DNA of 64,000 nt from Streptomyces lasiicapitis (GTDB lineage: Bacteria; Actinomycetota; Actinomycetes; Streptomycetales; Streptomycetaceae). Shown here piece after piece: positions 40,759 through 49,487 of the stretch. Below the pieces are notes generated by a model. It did not search any database and had not been told where the DNA came from. It saw nothing but the letters and a program-made list of their open reading frames with translations. Location of the stretch: NCBI RefSeq assembly GCF_014646335.1, contig NZ_BMNG01000004.1:274276-338275 (forward strand), given 5' to 3'. The stretch's first letter is position 1, and every line of letters starts with the position of its first letter. The translations under genes and the position numbers were made by a program.

Positions 40759-41664
40759 TCACAGCGTCAGGCTCGCCTGCACCGGCAGATGGTCGCTCGG
40801 GAACTGCCCGCCCAGTGAGAACGTGTTGATCGCCGCCGTGTGCGTGCGGGCCCCGGGCGTCGCCAGGATCCAGTCGATGCGGTCGCCGTCCGGCACCAGC
40901 GGCTTGTAGCCGTGGAAGGTGGCGTACTGCTTGCTGCGCTCGTCCGCCGCGTCCCAGGTGTCCACGAGGCCGGCGTTCAGCATCGTCTCGTACACCGGGT
41001 TCTTGTGGGCCGCGACGTTGAAGTCACCGGTGACGATCAGCGGCAGCGAGCGGTCCAGGACCGCGATGCGGTCCGCGATCAGGTGGGCGGCGCGGGTGCG
41101 GGCGTACTGACTGGCGTTGTCCAGATGGGTGTTGAGGAAGTACAGCTCGCTGTCCGTGCGCCGGTCCAGGAAGCGGACCCAGGTCACCATGCGGATCGAG
41201 CCGCCGCCCCAGGTGTTGGAGCCGATCACGTCCGGCGTGTCCGAGAGCCAGAAGTGGTCGTACGCGACGGGCAGCAGCCTGCGCGTGTCGTAGAAGACCG
41301 TCATGAACTCGTCGCGGCTGCCGCCCGCGCGGCCCGTGCCGATCCACGCGTAGTGCTGCCCCAGGTCCTCGGCGATGTCCTGGACCTGCTGGTACAGCCC
41401 CTCCTGCGTGCCCACGACGTGCGGCCGCGCGCGCCGTAGCAGCTCCCGCGTCACCGGGCGCCGGTCGGCCCAGGTGTTCGGCGGGGTGGTGCTCGCGTAG
41501 CGGAGGTTGAAGGACATGACCTCCAGGCGGCGGCCCGGACGCTCCACCGCGCGCGCGGGGGATGCGGCCATCGCGGTCGCGAGCAGCGGCACCGCGACGG
41601 CGGCTGCCGTGGCGGCCGCCGTCCGCAGGCCGGAGCGGCGGGTCACTTCGGGGTCGGTCGGCAC
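40759..41664 (-). CDS. secreted endonuclease/exonuclease/phosphatase-fold protein
   Basis: A 301-residue exported protein of the EEP superfamily. The signal peptide is GLRTAAATAAAVAVPLLAT followed by SPARA. Core motifs are VMSFNLRYAS (N), GTQEGL (E, metal ligand), LNTHLDN (H), VTGDFNVAA (D and N) and SDHLPVQA (D, H). Such streptomycete proteins may be phosphodiesterases, nucleases or sphingomyelinase-like enzymes. The GTG start has AAGGAG six bases upstream. It converges with etfBA. Confidence 0.87.
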   Translation of the reverse strand: MPTDPEVTRRSGLRTAAATAAAVAVPLLATAMAASPARAVERPGRRLEVMSFNLRYASTTPPNTWADRRPVTRELLRRARPHVVGTQEGLYQQVQDIAEDLGQHYAWIGTGRAGGSRDEFMTVFYDTRRLLPVAYDHFWLSDTPDVIGSNTWGGGSIRMVTWVRFLDRRTDSELYFLNTHLDNASQYARTRAAHLIADRIAVLDRSLPLIVTGDFNVAAHKNPVYETMLNAGLVDTWDAADERSKQYATFHGYKPLVPDGDRIDWILATPGARTHTAAINTFSLGGQFPSDHLPVQASLTL

Positions 41665-41948
41665 GCGGGCTCCTTCGGTCGGTCGCGGTCAGGCCCCGGG
41701 ATGGGCCTCGGGTCGGGCCTCGGGTCAGATTGGAGTGCGCCCACCGGAGTCTGGAAGCACCATCTGAGACATGCGTGAACGCCCGGGGACCGGCACGCGA
41801 GAAGGTGTTGACCAGCGGGAAGGTCCACGGATAACTTCACCATACGGATTCTCGATTCCATCCAGCGGAAACGCGGTAGGAACGCGGTGCGAGCATCGCG
41901 GGATGGACGCCTCAGGATGAACGCTTCATGACAGCGGAGGGTGCACGG

Positions 41949-43247
41949 ATGGGTCAGCAGGAGAACGTGGCAACGAGCCTCGCAGGCGCGGTCAGCGAAG
42001 GCATCAGCGCCTCGCTCGCGCCGATCGACGCGGAACTCGAACGCCGCTACCCCGGAGACCCCGGCACCCGCCAGCCCGTGCACACCGTGTACGTACCCGG
42101 CGAGGCGTTCGCCGACGACACCATCCGCACCTGGGGCGACCGGGCGCTCGCCGCGCTCGACGAGCACGCGCCCGACGCCGCGTCCTTCGCCGCCGTCCTC
42201 GGCCTCGCCGACGAGCTCGCGGAGCCCGTCTACGCGCGCGTGCGCGCCAAGCTGGAGCGCGAGCCCGTGGAGGACCTGCGCGTCGACTTCGAGGACGGCT
42301 ACGGCGGGCGCACCGACGCCGACGAGGACGCCCACGCCGCCCGCGCGGCCCGCCTCATCTCCGAGGCGTACGCGGGCGGCACCGCGGCCCCGTACATGGG
42401 CATCCGCATGAAGTGCATGGAGGCGGCGGTGCGCGACCGCGGCATCCGCACCCTCGACGTCTTCCTGTCCGGCCTCATGGAGGCGGGCGGGCTGCCCGAC
42501 GGGCTCGTCCTCACGCTGCCCAAGGTGACGTACCCCGAGCAGGTCACGGCGATGGCGCGGCTCCTGGAGGAGTTCGAGAAGGCGCGCGGCCTGACCCCCG
42601 GCCGGATCGGCTTCGAGATCCAGATCGAGACCAGCCAGTCCATCCTCGCCGCCGACGGCACCGCCGCCGTCGCCCGCATGATCGACGCCGCCGAGGGCCG
42701 TGCCACCGGCCTGCACTACGGCACCTTCGACTACAGCGCCTGCCTCGGCGTCTCCGCCGCCTACCAGGCCAGCGACCACCCCGCCGCCGACCACGCCAAG
42801 GCCGTCATGCAGGTCGCCGCCGCCGGCACTGGCGTGCGCGTGTCCGACGGCTCCACCAACGTGCTCCCGGTCGGCACCACCGCGAAGGTCCACGACGCCT
42901 GGCGGCTGCACTACGGCCTCACCCGGCGCGCCCTGGCCCGCGCCTACTACCAGGGCTGGGACATGCACCCCGGCCACATCCCCACGCGGTACGCGGCCGT
43001 CTTCGCCTTCTACCGCGAGGGCTTCGAGCAGGCCGCGGCCCGCCTCGCCGCCTACGCCAACCGGACCGGCGGCGACATCGCCGACGAGCCCGCCACCGCC
43101 AAGGCCCTCGCCGGGTACCTGCTGCGCGGCCTCGACTGCGGGGCGCTCGACACGGCCGAGGTCACCCGGCTGACCGGTCTCACGCTGGCCGGACTCCAGG
43201 TGTACGCGGGTCCGCGCCGCGGGGACCTCACGCCGTCGGCGAAGTAG
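41949..43247 (+). CDS. DUF6986 family protein (HpcH/HpaI aldolase-like)
   Basis: A 432-residue protein related to HpcH/HpaI aldolase and citrate lyase beta folds. Conserved parts: VDFEDGYGGRTDADEDAHA (D and E of the metal site), GIRMKCME, LPKVTYPEQV, and FEIQIETSQSIL (Glu-x-x-Glu region) and LHYGTFDYSACL. TIM-barrel class II lyases of this sort cleave C-C bonds of oxo or hydroxy acids; the real substrate is unknown. GGAGGG lies eight bases before the ATG. An upstream ATG (21 bases) is an alternative start. Confidence 0.84.
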   Translation: MGQQENVATSLAGAVSEGISASLAPIDAELERRYPGDPGTRQPVHTVYVPGEAFADDTIRTWGDRALAALDEHAPDAASFAAVLGLADELAEPVYARVRAKLEREPVEDLRVDFEDGYGGRTDADEDAHAARAARLISEAYAGGTAAPYMGIRMKCMEAAVRDRGIRTLDVFLSGLMEAGGLPDGLVLTLPKVTYPEQVTAMARLLEEFEKARGLTPGRIGFEIQIETSQSILAADGTAAVARMIDAAEGRATGLHYGTFDYSACLGVSAAYQASDHPAADHAKAVMQVAAAGTGVRVSDGSTNVLPVGTTAKVHDAWRLHYGLTRRALARAYYQGWDMHPGHIPTRYAAVFAFYREGFEQAAARLAAYANRTGGDIADEPATAKALAGYLLRGLDCGALDTAEVTRLTGLTLAGLQVYAGPRRGDLTPSAK

Positions 43248-43394
43248 GCGAGCGACAGGCCGGGCTTCCGGGCGAGCGACAGGCCGCGGGCCCCGCGGGA
43301 ACCGTCGCGAGACGTCCCGCACCGGCTGTCACACCTGCCCCGTACTCTGTACGCCACAGCACAAGCACGACGGCGTCACAGGGACGGGGCAGCG

Positions 43395-45329
43395 GTGTCT
43401 TCGGGGGAACAGCAACAGCCGGACGGGGTCGGCAGACTCCTCGCCGGGCGCTATCGCGTCCTCGGGCAGCTCGGCCGCGGCGGCATGGGCGTCGTGTGGC
43501 GCGCCGTCGACGAGGTCCTGCACCGCGAGGTCGCGGTCAAGGAACTGCGTACGTTCACGGACGCGGGCGGGCCCGAACTCGCCGACCTGCGCCTGCGGAT
43601 GCAGCGTGAGGCCCGCGCCGCCGCCCGCGTGCGGCACCCCGGAGTCGTCGCCGTGCACGACGTGGCGGAGGTCGAAGGACGCCCGCTGATCGTCATGGAA
43701 CTTGTCGACGGCCCCTCCCTGGACGACGTCCTGCGTGAGCGCGGCCCGCTCGACCCGCGCGAGGCCGCCGCCGTCGGCGGCAAGGTCATGGAGGCGCTCG
43801 CCGCCGCCCACCGCGTCGGCGTCCTGCACCGCGACGTGAAGCCCGGCAACATCCTTCTGGAGACCGGCGGCCGCGTCGTCCTCACCGATTTCGGCATCGC
43901 CACCATGGAGGACCCGGGCGACGGCTCGGCCACCCACCTCACCCGCAGCGGCGAACTCGTCGGCTCCCTGGACTACTTGGCGCCCGAGCGCGCCCAGGGC
44001 CAGGAGCCGGGACCCGCCTCGGACGTCTGGGCGCTCGGCGCCACGCTGTACGCGGCGGTGGAGGGCGCCTCGCCGTTCCGGCGCACGTCGACGTGGTCCA
44101 CGCTCACGGCCATCGTGGTCGAGCCCCTGCCGGTGCCGCTCCGCGCGGGCGCCCTCATGCCCGTCCTGCGCCTGCTCATGGACAAGGACCCGCAGGCCAG
44201 GCCGGACGCGGAGGAGGCGCGGCGGCTGCTGGAGCAGGTGGCTTCGGGGGAGGGTGTCTCGGCGGTTCCGCCGAGTGCTGGCGCTGGGGCCGGGACTGGG
44301 GCTGGGGCCGGGGTGGCGACCGGGCCGGTCGGGACTGTTGGGACCGTCGGGTCTGTTGGGGCCGTCGGGTCGGTTGGGTACGCGGGGTCGCCTCCGCCGG
44401 GCGTCGGGGACGGGCAGCGTGAGGCCACGGTGCGGCACGTGCCGACCGCGGCGCCGCCCGGGTTCGGGCCGCCTCCCGTATCCGGGGAGGCCGCTGGGTT
44501 CGGGGCGCAGGGGGTGGCGTCGGCTCCGCCCAGCGGGCCCATACCGGCGCCCATGACGACGCCCGCACCGGAACCTTCCGGCCGGCGCGCCGACCGGGCC
44601 GGCCGACCGCGCAAGAGCAAGGCGCTGCTGGCCGCGGCGGCCGTGGCCGTGGTCCTTGCGGCGACGGGAGTGACCGTGGCGGCACTGTCCGGCGGGGACG
44701 ACAAGAAGGACCAGGCGCAGGACGCGCAGGAGGCCGGGAGCACGGTCGAGCCCGGCGCCGACGCGAGCCGTGGCGCGATGGACACCTCGGACGGCTCCAA
44801 GCCCTCGAAGCAGGGCGACAAGAAGAAGCCCAAGGACTCCAAGGACGCCACGCGGCCCGACAAGGCGGGCAAGGACCGCGACGGCGGCAAGGGAACCGAG
44901 CGGGACGGGTCGTCGGACAAGGGCGAAGGGTCCGGTTCCTCCGATTCCTCCGACTCGTCGGACGGGCCCGCGGACCGCCCCAAGGAGTCGTCGAAGCCGC
45001 CCAAGGGCGGTACGTCCGGCGGCGGTTCCTCCGGCGACACCCAGGAGCCCGTGTGCCACCCGGCGGGCGGCGGCAAGTACAACTGCTCGGTGTGGCGGAC
45101 CGCGAAGTCGTACACGGCATCGGGCGCCGAGGCGGGCACCCTCAACGCCGGCACGAACTACTTCTTCTGCCAACAGAACCTGGGCCGCCGCGAGACGCAC
45201 GGCGAGTGGACGAACGTCTGGTGGGCCAAGACGGACGACGACAGCGGCAACACGAATGTGTTCGTGAGCGCCGTGTACCTCAAGGGCGGGGACAACGACA
45301 AGCCGCTGCCGGGGCTGCCGGTTTGCTGA
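43395..45329 (+). CDS. membrane serine/threonine protein kinase
   Basis: A 644-residue receptor-like Ser/Thr kinase. Residues about 20-285 are the kinase domain: GRGGMG P-loop, VAVKEL Lys, HRDVKPGN catalytic loop, TDFGIA Mg site, and a GSLDYLAPE activation segment. A Gly/Pro-rich linker follows, then one membrane helix near residues 409-431. The extracellular part is low-complexity, K/S/D-rich, ending in a C-terminal domain with Cys pair (CHPAGGGKYNC and NYFFC) rather than PASTA repeats. GTG start near a GGGGCA site. Sensing ligand unknown. Confidence 0.9.
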   Translation: MSSGEQQQPDGVGRLLAGRYRVLGQLGRGGMGVVWRAVDEVLHREVAVKELRTFTDAGGPELADLRLRMQREARAAARVRHPGVVAVHDVAEVEGRPLIVMELVDGPSLDDVLRERGPLDPREAAAVGGKVMEALAAAHRVGVLHRDVKPGNILLETGGRVVLTDFGIATMEDPGDGSATHLTRSGELVGSLDYLAPERAQGQEPGPASDVWALGATLYAAVEGASPFRRTSTWSTLTAIVVEPLPVPLRAGALMPVLRLLMDKDPQARPDAEEARRLLEQVASGEGVSAVPPSAGAGAGTGAGAGVATGPVGTVGTVGSVGAVGSVGYAGSPPPGVGDGQREATVRHVPTAAPPGFGPPPVSGEAAGFGAQGVASAPPSGPIPAPMTTPAPEPSGRRADRAGRPRKSKALLAAAAVAVVLAATGVTVAALSGGDDKKDQAQDAQEAGSTVEPGADASRGAMDTSDGSKPSKQGDKKKPKDSKDATRPDKAGKDRDGGKGTERDGSSDKGEGSGSSDSSDSSDGPADRPKESSKPPKGGTSGGGSSGDTQEPVCHPAGGGKYNCSVWRTAKSYTASGAEAGTLNAGTNYFFCQQNLGRRETHGEWTNVWWAKTDDDSGNTNVFVSAVYLKGGDNDKPLPGLPVC

Positions 45330-45461
45330 GCGGGTCGGTTCGCTGAGCTGGTGCTGAGCGGGCCGGTCCGTCGAGCGCGGTGCTGAGCGGGATGGCGGGG
45401 CCGCGAGTCGCCGCGAACAATCCGGTTGCACGGCTCGTGGCGAGGCGCGGACTCTGTCCAG

Positions 45462-46487
45462 ATGGACGAGTTGACGACCCAGTCGCCCGCGCCGGAAGAA
45501 TCGCCAGGCCAGGACACGGCGACTCCTCCGCCCGACCTGACCGTACGCCCCGCGACCCCCGCCGACGCCGAAGAGATCTGCGGCCTGCTCAACGCCGTCG
45601 ACATCGCGGAAGTCGGCCACCCCGAGACCGACCTGGGCACCGTCGAGACCGACCTGGTGCACCCCGAGGCCGACCTCGGCCGCAACTCCTGGCTGGCCTT
45701 CCGGCGCGGGCAGTTGGTCGCGTACGGCCTCCTGTGGGACGACTCCGGCGGCGAACGCATCGACGCCGACCACTACGTCCTGCCCGGCCACCAGGATGCC
45801 GGGGAACGCCTGCTCGCCGCCATCGAGCGGCGCGCCGTCGACCGCGCCGCGGAGAACGGCGTGACCCGAGCCGTCGTACACCTCACCCTCAACAGCCGCC
45901 CGACGCTGGACCGGACGACGCTCGCCCGCCGGGGCTGGCAGGCCGTCCGCCGCTACAACGTCCTGACCCGACCGCTGTCCCCGGCGGCCGACCCCGCCCC
46001 CGTCCCGCCACCCGGCCTGACCCTGCGCACCTGCGAGTCCGAGGCGGACCGGCGGCGCGCCCACGCCCTGGTCGAGGAGACCTTCACCGCCCACCACGAC
46101 CACAAGCCGCGCGGCCACGAGCAGTGGCTGGCCGACCTGGGCAAGGGCATGGACTGGTCGCTCGTGTGGATCGCCGCCCTGCCGGGCGAGGGTGACGTCG
46201 CCGTCGTACTGACCCGCGACGACCGCGAGGCCATGGCCTGGATCCGCAACCTCGGTGTCCGCGAGCGGTTCCGCGGCCGGGGCATCGCGGGCCACCTGCT
46301 GCGTCATGCCTTCGCCGTGTACGCCGCCCGGGGCCGCGCCACCGTCGGCCTCGGCGTGGACACCGAGAACGAGACGGGCGCCCTGAGCCTGTACACGTCC
46401 CACGGTTTCGCCCCGCACTTCGCGGCGGACACCTGGGAGATCACCTTGCGGGTCCCCGAGGAGCGAGAGGTGCCGGACCGCCTGTAA
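45462..46487 (+). CDS. GNAT acetyltransferase, double domain (mycothiol-synthase-like)
   Basis: A 341-residue protein built of two GNAT modules, residues about 30-165 and 185-330. The C-terminal one has RNLGVRERFRGRGIAGHLLRHA, the acetyl-CoA-binding R-x-x-G-x-G motif, and ENETGALSLYTSHGF. The N-terminal module is divergent and may not bind CoA. Such pairs resemble mycothiol synthase, but the signature residues cannot be checked here. It stands between the kinase and sigma-factor genes on the same strand. Confidence 0.8.
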   Translation: MDELTTQSPAPEESPGQDTATPPPDLTVRPATPADAEEICGLLNAVDIAEVGHPETDLGTVETDLVHPEADLGRNSWLAFRRGQLVAYGLLWDDSGGERIDADHYVLPGHQDAGERLLAAIERRAVDRAAENGVTRAVVHLTLNSRPTLDRTTLARRGWQAVRRYNVLTRPLSPAADPAPVPPPGLTLRTCESEADRRRAHALVEETFTAHHDHKPRGHEQWLADLGKGMDWSLVWIAALPGEGDVAVVLTRDDREAMAWIRNLGVRERFRGRGIAGHLLRHAFAVYAARGRATVGLGVDTENETGALSLYTSHGFAPHFAADTWEITLRVPEEREVPDRL

Positions 46488-46581
46488 CCCCACCGCCCGC
46501 GCCGGACATAGACAGGCATGAGAACCGGAGCGGACGGCAGCGGACCCGAGAGGTCGGTGCCGGTGCGAGGAGGGAGACGGG

Positions 46582-47241
46582 GTGCGGGGGGACGACCGGA
46601 GACGGGACGGACCGGGCAAAGGTGAGGAAGAGGTCGGCGGGGTGACGGCCGCCCACTCGGCCGCCCACTCGGCCGCCCACACGGCAGCCGACGCGGCGGC
46701 CGAGGAGCGCTTCCGAGGGCTCTTCGAGGCCCACTACGAACCCGTGCTGCGGTTCGCAGCGCGCAGAGTGGGCCCCGAGGCGGCGGGTGACGTGGCCGCC
46801 GAGACGTTCCTCGTCGCCTGGCGGCGCCTGGCCAAGGTGCCGGAGGCCGCGGGTGAGGCCCTGCCGTGGCTGTACGCCGTGGCACGCCGGGTGCTGGCCA
46901 ACCAGCGGCGCGGGGACCAGCGGGGAGAGCGGCTCACCGCCCGGATCGGCAGCGCCGCGCCACCGCCCGTCGGGCCGGACCACGCGGGGGACGTCGTCGG
47001 CGTACTGCATCTGAGGCAGGCGCTCGGCACGCTCTCCGCGCGGGACCGGGAGACGCTGCTGCTCGTGGGCTGGGACGGCCTCGACGTGGCGGACGCCGCC
47101 ACCGTCGTGGGCTGCGGCCGACGCGCCTTCGCGGTCAGGCTGCACCGGGCGCGCCGCCGGCTGGAACGGGCGCTCGAGGGGACGTACGCGGACGAGGGGG
47201 CACCGCGGACCGCCGTGGCGCTGAAGGGGAGGCAGGCATGA
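46582..47241 (+). CDS. ECF RNA polymerase sigma factor
   Basis: A 219-residue extracytoplasmic-function sigma factor. Sigma region 2 is FRGLFEAHYEPVLRFAARR and AETFLVAWRRL; region 4 is LSARDRETLLLVGWDGLDVADAATVVGCGRR, with the HTH near its end. A Gly- and Ala/His-rich tail with AAHSAAHSAAHT repeats precedes region 2. The GTG has AGGAGG eight bases upstream. The next gene overlaps by ATGA and encodes a membrane partner, so it is a classic sigma/anti-sigma pair. Confidence 0.9.
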   Translation: MRGDDRRRDGPGKGEEEVGGVTAAHSAAHSAAHTAADAAAEERFRGLFEAHYEPVLRFAARRVGPEAAGDVAAETFLVAWRRLAKVPEAAGEALPWLYAVARRVLANQRRGDQRGERLTARIGSAAPPPVGPDHAGDVVGVLHLRQALGTLSARDRETLLLVGWDGLDVADAATVVGCGRRAFAVRLHRARRRLERALEGTYADEGAPRTAVALKGRQA

Positions 47242-48032
47242 GCGGGCGGCAGGCGGAGGCTAATCGGGAGGCGCTCGACTACGTGCGGCGCACGCTCGGT
47301 CCGGGCGACCCGGCGCGGGGGGACGGGTTCAGCGGGGCCGCGCAGGCGCCCGAAGGGCAGGCCGTCCTGGCCCGGATCATGACGGAACGTACGGAGAAGT
47401 CGGCGGCTTCGGACGACACGACGCAGGGCGAACGACCGCATCGTGCGCAGGGCGTGCGGCGCCGTTGGCTGGTGGCCGCGGCCGCGGTCGTGGCACTGGG
47501 AGGAGTGACAGCGGTGGCGGACGCCATGGGAGTGCTCCCGTCGGGAGTGGTCGACGGGCTCACGCGGATCGAGGGCGGGGATATGGGCGGGGTCGATCTG
47601 GACCGGGCCCGGATGCTGGTGGAGGCCCCGATGCCGGACGGCCGCAGGACCATGCAGGTCTGGCAGGCACCCAACGAGAGCGGCGGCACCTGCACGTACA
47701 CGCGGTATGTCGCCGCCGACGGAACGGAGGAGGGCGGCGGCACCGACTGCTCGAACGGCGCGCACGCGGAGCCGCTGGATCGGCTGCCCCTGTGGACCGG
47801 CGGCGGGACCACCGACATGGACGGTTACGAGACGACCTACGGACACGCCGCGAAGCCTGCCGTGGCCGTGCGCATCACATGGGCCGACGGGGCGCGGCAG
47901 ACGGTCAGGCTGAACGCCGACGGCTCGTTCCTCACTTTCGCGCGCAGGCGGCCCGCGGTCGAGAGGCAGTACCGCACGATCGACGCGCTCGACCGGCGGG
48001 GGAAGGTGGTCGTCAGCGACCCGCACGCCTGA
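47238..48032 (+). CDS. membrane-bound partner of the sigma factor (CU044_5270-like, probable anti-sigma or sensor)
   Basis: A 264-residue protein whose N-terminal 70 residues are cytoplasmic, one membrane helix at RRWLVAAAAVVALGGVTAVADAMG, and a 165-residue extracytoplasmic domain with Cys pair GGTCTYTRY and GTDCSNG. It lacks the HxxxCxxC motif of zinc anti-sigma factors. The class resembles the CU044_5270 proteins seen beside ECF sigma genes. It overlaps the sigma gene by ATGA, so a direct regulatory role is likely; proof is lacking. Confidence 0.75.
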   Translation: MSGRQAEANREALDYVRRTLGPGDPARGDGFSGAAQAPEGQAVLARIMTERTEKSAASDDTTQGERPHRAQGVRRRWLVAAAAVVALGGVTAVADAMGVLPSGVVDGLTRIEGGDMGGVDLDRARMLVEAPMPDGRRTMQVWQAPNESGGTCTYTRYVAADGTEEGGGTDCSNGAHAEPLDRLPLWTGGGTTDMDGYETTYGHAAKPAVAVRITWADGARQTVRLNADGSFLTFARRRPAVERQYRTIDALDRRGKVVVSDPHA

Positions 48033-48037
48033 GGCAC

Positions 48038-48073
48038 GCCGGAGGCTTCAGGCCTGCGCCCGAAGCCTCCGGC
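48038..48073. terminator. bidirectional terminator
   Basis: GCCGGAGGCTTC and GAAGCCTCCGGC form a 12-bp perfect stem with a 12-base loop, between the convergent sigma operon and LacI-type gene. It likely serves both strands. Confidence 0.82.
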
Positions 48074-48083
48074 CTGTGGTGTC

Positions 48084-49172
48084 TCAGTCCGCCGGTGCCA
48101 GCTCCCCCGACCCCCGAGTGATCAACCGCGTCGGCAGCTCGATGCGTTCCGGCGCGTCCGATGCGCCGTCGAGCTGGCGGAACAGCCGCTCCGCCGCCGT
48201 ACGGCCCAACTGGGCCGCGTCCTGCGCGACCACGGTCACGCCGGGGCTCAGCAGGTCGGCGAGCTCGATGTCGTCGAAGCCGACGAGGGCGACGGGGCGC
48301 GGGAGGGCGGCGAGGACGCGTACGACCGTCACCGTGACGCGGTTGTTGCCGGCGAAGACGGCGGTGACCGGCGCGGGGCCCGTGAGCATCGACTCGGCGG
48401 CGTGGCGGACCCGTTCGGGGTCCGTCGGGCCGAGCGACACCCATGACTCGTCCACGTCGATGTCCGCGTCCGCCATGGCCGCGCGATAGCCGCGCAGCCG
48501 CTCTATCGCGGTGTGGATCCGCGGCTGGTCACCGATGAAGCCGATACGGCGGTGACCGTGGGCGATGAGGTGCGCGACGCCGTCACGCGCGCCCCCGAAG
48601 CTGTCGGAGAGCACCACGTCGGCGTCGATCCGGCCCGGCGGCCGGTCCACGAACACCGTGGCGACACCGGCGGCGATCTCCGGCTCCAGATAGCGGTGGT
48701 CGTCGCCCGCGGGGATCACGACGAGCCCGTCGACCCGGCGTGCGCACAGCGCGAGCACCAACTCCTGCTCGCGGTCCGGGTCCTCGGCGCTCGACCCGTT
48801 GATGAGCAGCGCCCCGTGCGCGCGGGCCACCTCCTCGACGGCCCGGCTAAGCGGCCCGTAGAAGGGGTCTGCCAGATCCTCCAGTACGAGGCCGATGCTC
48901 GCCGTACGGCCCTTGCGCAGCACCCGCGCGCTGTCGTTGCGCCGGAAGCCCAGCGCGTCGATGGCTTCCTGGACGCGCCGCTCCGTGTCGGGTGTGACGC
49001 CCGGCTCGCCGTTGACCACGCGGGAGACCGTCTTGAGGCCCACGCCCGCGCGCGCGGCGACGTCCTTCATGGTCGGCCGGTTGCCGTAGCGGCTCTTGGC
49101 GTCCGCGGTGCCGTCCGAAGGGCTCCCGTCGGCGCGGAGGCGGGAGACGGGGGTGCGGGCGGTCTCTGCCAC
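48084..49172 (-). CDS. LacI family transcriptional regulator
   Basis: A 362-residue LacI regulator with an N-terminal HTH (PTMKDVAARAGVGLKTVSRVVNGEPG; preceded by about 40 residues of non-conserved leader), hinge VLRKGRTAS and a periplasmic-binding-fold effector domain ending in LITRGSGE. The GTG was chosen from AGGA-like spacing and the start of the family-like segment; a shorter start near NRPTMKD is possible. Divergent from a ROK sugar kinase with a GACAACGTTGTC site between, so it probably represses that kinase and itself, with a sugar as inducer. Confidence 0.87.
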   Translation of the reverse strand: MAETARTPVSRLRADGSPSDGTADAKSRYGNRPTMKDVAARAGVGLKTVSRVVNGEPGVTPDTERRVQEAIDALGFRRNDSARVLRKGRTASIGLVLEDLADPFYGPLSRAVEEVARAHGALLINGSSAEDPDREQELVLALCARRVDGLVVIPAGDDHRYLEPEIAAGVATVFVDRPPGRIDADVVLSDSFGGARDGVAHLIAHGHRRIGFIGDQPRIHTAIERLRGYRAAMADADIDVDESWVSLGPTDPERVRHAAESMLTGPAPVTAVFAGNNRVTVTVVRVLAALPRPVALVGFDDIELADLLSPGVTVVAQDAAQLGRTAAERLFRQLDGASDAPERIELPTRLITRGSGELAPAD

Positions 49173-49410
49173 GGTGCGCTGTCCTGTCTGTCGTCCATTG
49201 GGGGCGGATCTCGGTCTGCGTATGTCAGTCTGCGTAATGAGGGCATGCCCGCGTAAGGAAGTTGAGGCTTCCCACTGTGTATGGGCCGACATGACATCCA
49301 CCACGGCGGGGGGTTTCTCCGTTCCCGACCCCTTACGGTCATCGGTGGTTCCGTCCCCTGCACATGCGTTCCTTGCGTGTGCCGGGCATGTGGCGTCGAG
49401 CATAGAACCT

Positions 49411-49424
49411 GGACAACGTTGTCA
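49411..49424. promoter_or_regulatory. LacI-type operator
   Basis: GGACAACGTTGTCA contains the 12-bp perfect palindrome GACAACGTTGTC (49412-49423) with the central CG typical of LacI-family sites. It lies 64 bases upstream of the ROK kinase start in the divergent region. The adjacent regulator is the likely binder. Confidence 0.72.
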
Positions 49425-49487
49425 GATGCAAGAGAGACTGTGCACCGCACTCTCCGGCCTGCCCTTTCACCAGGAGATCTCACACTG

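Noticed and set aside
43248..43290. Direct repeat GCGAGCGACAGGCCG at 43248 and 43273
   Set aside because: Short repeat after the DUF6986 gene; too short to be an attachment site or mobile element boundary, no associated integrase.
43329..46682. A very long open frame opposite the kinase, GNAT and sigma genes
   Set aside because: It is antisense to three well-supported genes and its composition is the expected mirror of GC-rich coding DNA.
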